Assembly (NCBI GenBank): GCA_963978545.1
Contig: OZ021726.1
Span: forward strand, 58,578,959-58,642,958
Reading direction: 5' to 3'
Length of the DNA stretch: 64,000 bases
Source: Linyphia triangularis
Lineage: Eukaryota > Arthropoda > Arachnida > Araneae > Linyphiidae
In this document: piece by piece, positions 55,238-64,000 of the stretch
Position numbering within the stretch: position 1 is the stretch's first letter
How the letters are laid out: the number at the start of each line of letters is the position of its first letter
Made by a program: the position numbers and the translations under genes
The notes under the pieces: model-generated
The model's input: the letters and a program-made list of their open reading frames with translations, nothing else
Databases searched by the model: none
What the model was told of the DNA's origin: nothing

Positions 55238-58200
55238 CAATCTCAAAATTTTCATTTCTCTTGGAGAAATTATCAGTTGCATAATATTATGCTTTAAAAT
55301 TTAAATTTAATATAGTTCCCAGAATTTAATTGGGTTTAATCTTACTGTAAAACAAGGACTGGAAAAAATATTTGGGATGTGCCTATAAGTTCTATAAAAA
55401 AAAAAAAAAAAAAAAAAAGTGTTGCACCCGGTTTTAAAATTTTAGCGGGGAATGCTGGTACAAAGATATGCACGTTTAGCTAATTGATGTATAGAGTTCG
55501 ACGATCCTTAAGTGTATTGTGTAAAAATTTAAACTAAATATTCTTTTTAAGAGGTAACATCAGTTTATTCTTGACTTGTAGAGCTAATGCGTTATTTTTT
55601 TTTTGTTCACAATATTTGCTGGTGTAGTGCTTTGAAGAATATGAAGTTTTATAACAGGTCTAAAAACAGTAATAACAGTTCATAAAAAAATTTGAAGGCA
55701 AAATAACTAGAATTTTTTTATTATTTCACTTAAAACGTTTTTATTAACTAGTTTATATTTAGTTAAAAGTTAATAAAACTAGTTATTTGGCCTTAATATT
55801 TTTAATGATCTCTTATTATGGATGTTATGCGTGTTATAATATTTCGTATGATTCACAGCAATATTTCTTCAAATATTACGGCTGAAATCATAAAGCATTA
55901 GGACTATGAGACAGTGGTAGACTGACGTTCCTCTTAATCCAACACTGTTGCAATGCACAAATTTTCCAGCTATGCATGTTGCGTTTGGCTTAACTGTTAG
56001 TTTAGATTACTTTTTGGTATTCGAATGCAAATATTGAGAATTTTTATTCATTAAACGGTTTTAACTTCAAGCACAATATAATATTTGTAACTCAAAACTT
56101 GTACAATAAAATTTTTGAAAGTTATTTTTTAAATATCATAATTCGAATGAAATACTCTTTTTGGAAAATTAATTTGAATAACACTCCCTCAATTGTAAGC
56201 GGAAATTTATAAATGTTTGTATGAATGAATTTTTGGAATTTATTTCCTCTAATATGTTTAATTTCAAATAGAAGTCATCCTTTTCTGAAAAAAAAAGCCC
56301 CCCCCCCCCCAAAAAAAAAAAAAAAGCAGCACTGTATTCAAGATTTCGCTCTTACAATAAAAACCCATCTCATTTGATTTGGCTTTATGGTATTATATTT
56401 GGTTATTGAATAATATTTTCTAATATCTATAATTGGAAAGTGTAAAAATATACATTTAAAAAAATGGAATCATGGCACTTTAAGTTACAAGGGAAAAAGT
56501 AAATTTGAACTTACTAAGTGCAATGTTCTTAACTTTTAATATTAAAATATTATTGTGATTAAAATGTAATTGCTTTAAAAGGTTATTCTTAATTACATAT
56601 TGAAAATACTATTTCAATAATAGCTTGCTCTAATTTCCCTAACATTCAATATAAAATTTCTTGTTATGCCTGACTGGAGTATTAAGGTCTCTTTTTTAAC
56701 TTTAATACGTTTTTAAAAATTATTACTATGCAATTATCTTTAATTTTACTTAGCTTCAACTCTGAAGTGGTTTTTCTTTCACACTCCCACGCAAAACCTC
56801 AACGTTACTTAAAATTAAGTTTCTGCAACATTACTCGCATAATTTACCCTCAAGTAATTTCTTCAAAATATTAAACAGAAAAAACTTAAAAAGAAGCTGA
56901 TTAAGTAGAAAATACCCCTACACCCATACTTACAAACTACAGACCAATTACACCCAATGTCTCATTATCAGCAAGAAAACCAAGTAATTAAAAAATAAAT
57001 CGCCAAGCAAACCACCACCATTGTAATTCCTTAATCCAAGTTTTTGAAACATCGCCAACTTAGAAGCGTGACGTCATAATCCGCTTTCAGAAATTTTTAT
57101 TTCTGAGTCTTTTCTGGGAGGGAACCATTTAAGTAATTGTAATCCTCGCTTCATAAAATGCCTGACAGCAACGCCTGTTTGCATTTGTCATAAAAGCTTA
57201 AATCATTGTCTTGTAGTCTGTTTACTTTTGATCAGCAAGCTTCAAGCGTCATTTGTTCTGTAAGTTATATGGGGGGAGGGATATGGACATTTGTCATAAG
57301 GAGTATTCCGAAACATGGGTTCCTTTGTTCTTTGAGGGACTTTTATGTTAACAATTTTCTGCTAACTTTATGGCTGGGAATACGAGTTAACAAGTTTAAA
57401 TAATGGTTTAGCGAGAAGCTTAACTGCATTTTCCGGTCTTTTAGCTGTTATTTTTATGACGGGGGCGGGACGAAGATTTCTTGGATCATTTGTCAAGCTG
57501 TTTCTGGCTAATGAGAGATGTAATGTAGGAAGCGCCGTCTGGGTTAGAGGTTTTGAAATGCCTTGAGTGATTTTGTGAGAAGAAACACTTCTACATCTGG
57601 ATGTAGGAGTCAAATGTGTCTTGTACCACGAAATTCACTGTTGTAAAAGTGTCACAGCACTTTAATTTATACTTTTTGATTGGATCATAAGTGGAAGTTA
57701 TTTAAATTAGTCAACAGTAAAGTCCATTAAATGTTTCTACTGTGGACTATGTTTTATAAATATTGCTTTGTGCCTAATTGTGACGTATCATTGAGAGTTT
57801 CTGTATTGTATTTAGCTATTACTTTTTAATGATAGCCTCTTCGGTGCATACTTGTTTTATTCTAACCATTCGTTTGTGACTTCTCATAATTTTTTTTTCT
57901 TCCGCTTGAATGAAGAAATCTTTTTAACATTCACCAAACTATTTACAAAATATAAAAAACAATTTTTGCACCATTTCATGTACCATAGTGCAAGAAATGC
58001 TTTCTCTTTGACATCTTCCAAATATCATCAAGTCACGTAAAAATTATGTTCAACTACTTATTATATCTATAATTATGCAAAATCCAACGAGGAAATAATT
58101 ACATGCAAGCAGGGATGTAAAGTGATTAATAGTGTTATGTTTCAGCTTAAGTGTACTAAGTAGTTTCCTTTAACCAGTTGTATTTTTTCAGTTGATAAAA

Positions 58201-59360
58201 AGTAGTCTATACGCAATGAATCTAATGGCCAATTTTCTATTGTACGCGCGGGACTGTTTGGTTATTTTTTCTACTCGTAAAAGGATTATAATTTTAAAAT
58301 TATGTTGAATCTACTAGTTTTGTTTTAGTTTTATATAATATTATATTTTGCAAAGTTATATGGAAAAATAATTATTTTTAACTTGGTCAAATATGCATCT
58401 CTTAACACCGATACACGGGACACGTCCGTGACTTATAAATTTGTATTTGAACTAGTTAAATGAATTATTTTTTTCGTGTAACTTTTCTACAAACTAATTT
58501 TACATAAAACAAAAACATAACTAATAGATTCATTATTGCAATTCTAACCCATTCACGAGGAAAAAGAAGAAAGAAGTACTTGCGTCATCCAGAGAATTGC
58601 CCTTATTCTATTTTTATATGCAATTTGAGAACTTTTCAATTTAGTATCATGTACCATTTTTTTTTCTTCAGTGTGTTAGTAGAATGTTTTTAAAACCAAA
58701 TAATCTATGCTTTCTTTGATATTTTACATTTTTCTATAATGGCTACATATATTTCTCCTACACTTAAATTTGAGAATTAGTGTTTCGTTGGATAAAGGGA
58801 TGATACTATGAGTATAGGTTTATTACGCATAAAATCAACATAAAAAAAGAGGCATTTTCGTCCTAGCCCCAGTAGACTTAAATTGAATTTCCCTGAATTG
58901 TTAAACTGAGCTAATTGAAAAAAAAAAAGTCAAAAGTTTCATTTGAATTACTGCTGCTTTTTGAAATAAACGTCTGCGAAAATTAACTTTTTTTTGCAGA
59001 TTATGGCATTTCTTACGTTAAAATAATTGGTCACAGTCTTCCTAATTAAAAGTAGACACATGAATTTGATAGTCTTGGTAAGTGAGTGATTTAGGCGTAC
59101 CATTTGTGACTAATTGTAGGGTTTTAATACAAAGTTACAAAATACATAACCTTTGACTTTCAATAACTCAAAAAATATATTACATTTAAAAAAAAATTAT
59201 ATATAATTCTAACAACAATTATCGACAACATCTGCAAATTTTTTTTTATTACCAAGCGAATTTAGGAATTTCATTGTCAAAAATTACCTTGTGTTGTATA
59301 AGTTGCGGCTAAAAAATCCAATCAGCGAATCTTATGAACACCGAACTTTTGTATCGAATT

Positions 59361-59362
<2 letters not shown>
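55238..59362. other. AT-rich DNA with less AT-rich islands
   Basis: No gene supported. A C13-A15 junction lies near 56300. The stretch 56760-57620 is less AT-rich, has few repeats and many homopolymer-free blocks, and contains a GTGACGTCA at 57068. An 81-codon minus-strand frame (57368-57613) has no recognisable domain. Confidence 0.4.
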
Positions 59363-59363
<1 letters not shown>

Positions 59364-59435
<72 letters not shown>

Positions 59436-59444
59436 AGAGAGAGA
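59364..59444. repeat. (CA)n-(GA)n microsatellite
   Basis: About 34 uninterrupted CA units followed by about six GA units. Confidence 0.98.
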
Positions 59445-59445
59445 A

Positions 59446-59896
59446 GAGTTAATATAGAGGGTTTAAGAATATGATAGTAAAAACTTTATGATTTCGAATG
59501 TTTTCTTTTCGGACAACAAAATCAAAAATCTGTGTTTAAAATTAAAAAAATTGACTTTTAGCCGAAAAGAAAAAATGATAACAATTAATAACAACCAGGT
59601 GGCAGAAACCATAGTGCATGGCCGAAAACCCAACTTTGGTATGAAAATGCAAAAAGGAATAATATTTTTTAAGTTTCAGACTAAATAGTTATTTATTACA
59701 CAGATAACTAGAATTGGACCAATTTACTACGTTTAAAATTTAGTTTTAACAGTAAATTTTGGGATTAGTTGATAAAATTTTTATTAACTTTCGTGACATC
59801 AGTGATATTTTCTTAGAAGGGATGGTCAATCCATCTTTTCCTTTACAGTTTTAATTTTTTTTTTGTGAAGTAAGTAATAAAATTTTCTCTCAAAGC
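59446..59896. other. AT-rich non-coding DNA
   Basis: No gene or bounded repeat recognised. Confidence 0.4.
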
Positions 59897-59908
59897 CTTA
59901 AATAGTTT

Positions 59909-60194
59909 GTTTGGAGCTTCTGACTGTCTATTTCTGCACACATTTAAGTGCTTACCTCAGCCAAATACTTCTAGTAATTTTCAGCATCTAGAAGAATACG
60001 AGAACGAAATCTTCTAGAATGAACCCCCTTTTCCAACACCATCACACCAACGAGAGGACTTTGAGGCCACGACAGATTTAATGTGCACCAGCCTCTTTCA
60101 GGTACAAGCTGATCTTCGGTGGCCGTCACAGGATCGAACCCGTAACCCTCCGATCATGAGCTCGATACACTGACCACCAGGATAGCGTGGCCCT
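59909..60194 (-). mobile_element. SINE-D, tRNA-derived
   Basis: Reverse-orientation SINE: read on the minus strand it starts with a tRNA-like head (GCCACGCTATCCTGGTGG as A-box region, GGGTTCGATCC as B box) and runs 286 bases. Duplication CTTAAATAGTTT at 59897-59908 and 60195-60206. Confidence 0.82.
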
Positions 60195-60206
60195 CTTAAA
60201 TAGTTT

Positions 60207-63200
60207 TGAGATCTCGGTAGTTATGTTCTCGGTAGTTATGTAAAATAAAAAAAACCAAATATTTAATGGGCTTGGATTTAAGACACAGGTTAAACTGTGC
60301 ATAGGCCTTAAGCCGATTATTATTATTTTTTCTTCCTTATAACTGGAGCATTCAAATTATGTTACCGATTTCCTGATTCTCAATTTCGTTTCAACTTCTT
60401 CTATAACACTCTTCAGCAAAATGAGAGAGTGAGTAACTTTAAAAGTAAGAATCTTAAATAATTCCAGAAAAGTTATGGTTGAAGAGCATTCCAAAATTAA
60501 CACGCGCTGTAATTTGTGATAGAATAGAAACTACGCAAAATATTTTTTGCCCAATACAAACCTTTATTTTTATATGCGCATAATAGAACAATCTTTTTCA
60601 ATCGGCTGACATTAATTTTTTAAAATTATTTTTCTGAAATAATTTAGGGACATTTCAGCTAATTTATAATAAAAAGTTTAAATTTTGTATGGTCCCATAT
60701 AACCCTAAATTCAATAATCTAAGCTTTTAAATTCATATATATTAATATTCCCCTAATTACAAAAATACCCAAACTCCCACGCCGAACTTCTCAAGTACTT
60801 AAGAAACTCCTTCCCGAAATCCGTCCCTTTGAGAAAGACAGCCATTGAAGAGCACACAACCAAGCCCCGAAATTAGCTGCGACACTTCATTATATCGTCC
60901 CGCCAACATTCCTCAAGAAGAGAAGTGAAGTAATTAAAGTGTGAATGCTACCCTGCGAGAGATTATCAATAAAGAGGGAGCTGCGGGAAGACATTTAATT
61001 ATGCCCACCAAACGCTTGGGTCCATGGAGGATTTTGCAAGGGTGCATTATGGTCCCTATGTTTGCTTAGCTGAAATCCGTTGACGATGGGATGTGGAAAT
61101 CATTATTAACTTGCAAATTATAGGACGCTGGGATGGATGATGAATATGTCCATGTAAGGGAGTTTTGAATTGGATATTTCATAAGGTGTCTTCTGATAAA
61201 TTGGTACAGGTTGGTGTGTTGGGTGAATTTGAACGAGTTTAACTTAAAAAAAATTATGTACAGCGAGATAGTAGAGTAAAAATTAGATTTCGAAGGGGCA
61301 TATCTTTCTAACCTTTAATTATGTTATGGGTCAAACTAATAATGGTTATTTATATCTGTAAAAACCGAATCCCTTTCCAATTGGCCAAAGTATCTTACGA
61401 CCTCTGAATGTATCAACTTGACATATTTCAGGAATGAGTTACCTAAAGGTCTTTGATGCTCATAAAGACAAAGAAGAATGTCGAATTCTAAAGGATTTTA
61501 TAAAGGTCTTAAAAAATGTTTTTTTTTTTTTTTTTTAATTTGGATCATGTTAGAAAAAAATGTCTTAACATTTTCTATATTAAAGTGGACAATACCTTTT
61601 TTAATGAGTTTTCTTCTACCTGCTTTCGATTCACCTGTTTAGGGGGCGAACCAAAAAAGTTGAAGATTCCTTACGACACCTGAAAAATCTCTTCATAAGT
61701 AAAGCTAAAAAATTTAAACTCAGGATAAATAGTTTTCTTGAAAAATAACTGCATATGTATTTTTTTTTTTTTTTTTAGAAAAATTATCTACATCATTACA
61801 CTGGAAACATTAAATAATTTGTCGCTTTTTTCCTTGGATTCAGTTGAAATTTACCATTTTCTATCATATTAAAATTAGATCTTCAAATTTCCACATAGTA
61901 CTTAATTATTGAACTAATAACAAAACTTTAAATTAATTAAACTATAAATTTCAGATAAAATAGTTACTGGAAATTAAGTAAATGCAGATTCTGTGTAAAT
62001 GCACTCAAACGTGTAATGCCTTGTTTGTTCGGTCACAAACTTCCAGCTCTGGCTCAAATTTTAAGCCACTGCAAACATAAGCTATGCAATTAATTGCTAG
62101 CTAACACAATTCTGCTGTTACTATTTGTTATCCTTAATCGCCTTGACGCAGATTATGCTCTTGAATTGCAAGTTCAGCGCGTACTTTTTACGCTATGTTA
62201 ATGGGAAAATGTAAATAAAATATTTCGGTTTTAAATTGTAGAGATACAGTAATTTTCATAAGATGTCCAAAATATGTAGCATTAATAAAATTGAAAGTAA
62301 ATTCACGAAAGAGATGACCACTGGTGGTGCAGAAGCGTATCATCGTGTGGTGAGAATAAGTGAAGAAAACAACCGCATTTTCTTTTTAATTCGTATCTTG
62401 TATACAGACATTAATTTTTAATCAAGGAAAGTTTATAGAGATTTCATAAAAAGAAACGTAGAAATAACTATACTTCCAGAGGAGCATATATGTCACTGAT
62501 CAAAGTAAGTCACAAACTGAGGCCATTTGAACTACAAGTGTGAGTTAGAAAAGGCAAGGCATATTTTTACAGTTTCAGGTAGGCCTGTACAAATATCCTA
62601 AGCACAATTTTATTTGGATTCACAGGATTAGTAGGCAAATGACCTTTAATAAAAATGCGTTTTTTTTTTTTTTTAAATTTTTTTTTATCACATAATTCTC
62701 TGTGAATTAACTGTATAGATGGGTGGTTTTTTAGGAATAAAAAATTGTAACTGGCAGCGATAAAAACAACATTCTTATTTAAATAAAATCCTTTTCTTAT
62801 TAAATAAAATCGTTACATTTTTGAGAGGATAAACTTGATTTTCTAATTTTTTACGAAATAATGTTTGTTTTGAAAACCAATATAAAAACCTTTTATTGTT
62901 ACTTATGAAAAATGACAGTTTTCTTTTGAGTAAATTAAATTTCTTACATCATTGTTTATGAATGAGAATGTTAAATACATACAACTGCATGGAAAACCAT
63001 TATGAAAGTTTTTATAGAAATTAATAGAATGGTTTTATTCATAATTAGTAACAAACCTTAAATGAAAAAGAGCAATGCATTTTTTACAGAGTGACTGGGA
63101 ATAACTTATGTCTCCCAGTGAAAGTAATTTGTCACCTAAAAGTCAGAAAATCCAGTAATAATAAGAGTAAATAATAAGATAACTAAGATTTTCAAAATTA

Positions 63201-64000
63201 AAAGAGATTTAGAAAACAAAAGAGTTAACTTTTTTGTTGAGAAAAAAATGAGAAAGTATAGACGTACTTTACACTGTATTAAAGATAAAATTCCAATTAA
63301 AATTAAATTATTATTTGTCATCAGGAGGGATTTAAAAATGTTACAATTCAATAATTAATACAAGTACAATGATTTTTCATTATAGTAAGCGGGTAAGTGG
63401 TGTTTTTTATAGTTTTTTTTCAATTTTTTTTTTCCCCCTTTTTTTTTTTAATGTTATTTCCTATCTCCACAAATAAGAAATAGGCATTACCATTAACAAA
63501 GTATTTGCATTTAAATGCGAGTTACTCCAAAATGATTGATCCTGTACATTATACAGCTTGCTTAATATACGGACAGTTTCTGAAATCAATATTGAAAAGA
63601 TTGAAACAAGGTATTTTCCGAAAATGAACTCCAGATTCCAAGAGTTCTCTATCTTAATCACTTGAAAAGATGACATTCAGAAAAACTTTGAAATAAAGGA
63701 AGTTTTCTTTTAAAGTAGACAATCTTCACTTTCTAATGCATTTTTGTTATTACAAATAAAATGACAATTTTTAAATTAAAAAAAAAAAAAAAAAAAGTTT
63801 GTAGAGTAGCAAAGAATGCGAACAAAATGGGCTTTGTCTTGTCTTAAAAGATTTAGAGCAGTTGCATGGAATGTAGCTCTGTCAACGACGTAGAAAAAAA
63901 AATTTAAATAAAAAGTATGCAAAAGTTTATAATAATAAAATAAAAACTGTGCAAATCAATTAAGTGCTCAAAAATATTCTGCGCTAAAGTTAAAAAAAAA
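60207..64000. other. AT-rich DNA with less AT-rich islands
   Basis: No gene supported. Islands at 60770-61150 and 62010-62190 are richer in G and C and lack repeats I know; the second contains several TAATTG-like homeodomain-type sites. T and A runs near 61520, 61760, 62660 and 63780. Confidence 0.4.

Noticed and set aside
57368..57613. 81-codon minus frame as a gene
   Set aside because: No domain, no clear splice limits and no supporting context, although the region is less AT-rich than its surroundings.

Overview
This is an AT-rich, intron- and transposon-dominated animal nuclear sequence, most likely from an arthropod. A spider or other chelicerate is my guess from the overall style of the repeats, but nothing here proves it. 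There are no prokaryotic operons and no CRISPR arrays. The only host gene I can name is a short MCFD2-like EF-hand protein (8698-9102, +). A few further + strand open segments flanked by splice-like signals (best 30787-30981, then 24036-24237 and 43914-43980) could be exons of an unidentified gene with long repeat-filled introns.

Left third (1-22 kb). A nearly complete I-group non-LTR retrotransposon (1898-7226, - strand) sits inside a tRNA-derived SINE. Both layers of target-site duplication are still readable: 16 bp for the LINE and 13 bp for the SINE. Its ORF1 (zinc-knuckle protein) is intact; ORF2 (endonuclease, reverse transcriptase, RNase H) is broken by one frameshift near 5015. The MCFD2-like gene follows, then a piggyBac-type MITE (9511-9776), a large inverted repeat, two degenerate copies of the 5' end of 18S rRNA (11610-11750 and 11838-12275), a TIR element interrupted by a second SINE family (12748-13428), and an internally deleted Gypsy-type LTR element (17427-20998). 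The LTR element keeps gag, zinc knuckle, protease and the integrase end in one frame but lacks reverse transcriptase and RNase H. It is flanked on both sides by the same 119/120-bp sequence.

Middle (22-46 kb). Mostly AT-rich non-coding DNA with many copies of one tRNA-derived SINE (SINE-A here; ten copies in the window, most with 12-14 bp target duplications), a 488-bp SINE-C, and copies of SINE-D. The most unusual object is a 1.56-kb fold-back structure (26871-28430). It has about 350-bp inverted arms, each carrying a tRNA-like Pol III unit, flanking TTA duplications, and a SINE-A in the loop.

Right third (46-64 kb). Relics of cut-and-paste DNA transposons: a Tc1/mariner-superfamily element with a decayed Tc3-like transposase (47919-49470), a hAT-type non-autonomous element (50805-51485), and a mariner-like MITE (54366-55235) with a truncated relative at 35968-36235. 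There are also a 25-bp minisatellite, a CA microsatellite, perfect palindromes and homopolymer tracts. Several less AT-rich islands (56.8-57.6, 60.8-61.1 and 62.0-62.2 kb) match no repeat I recognise and could be conserved non-coding DNA.

The window is therefore an archive of nested and overlapping insertions rather than a set of cooperating genes.
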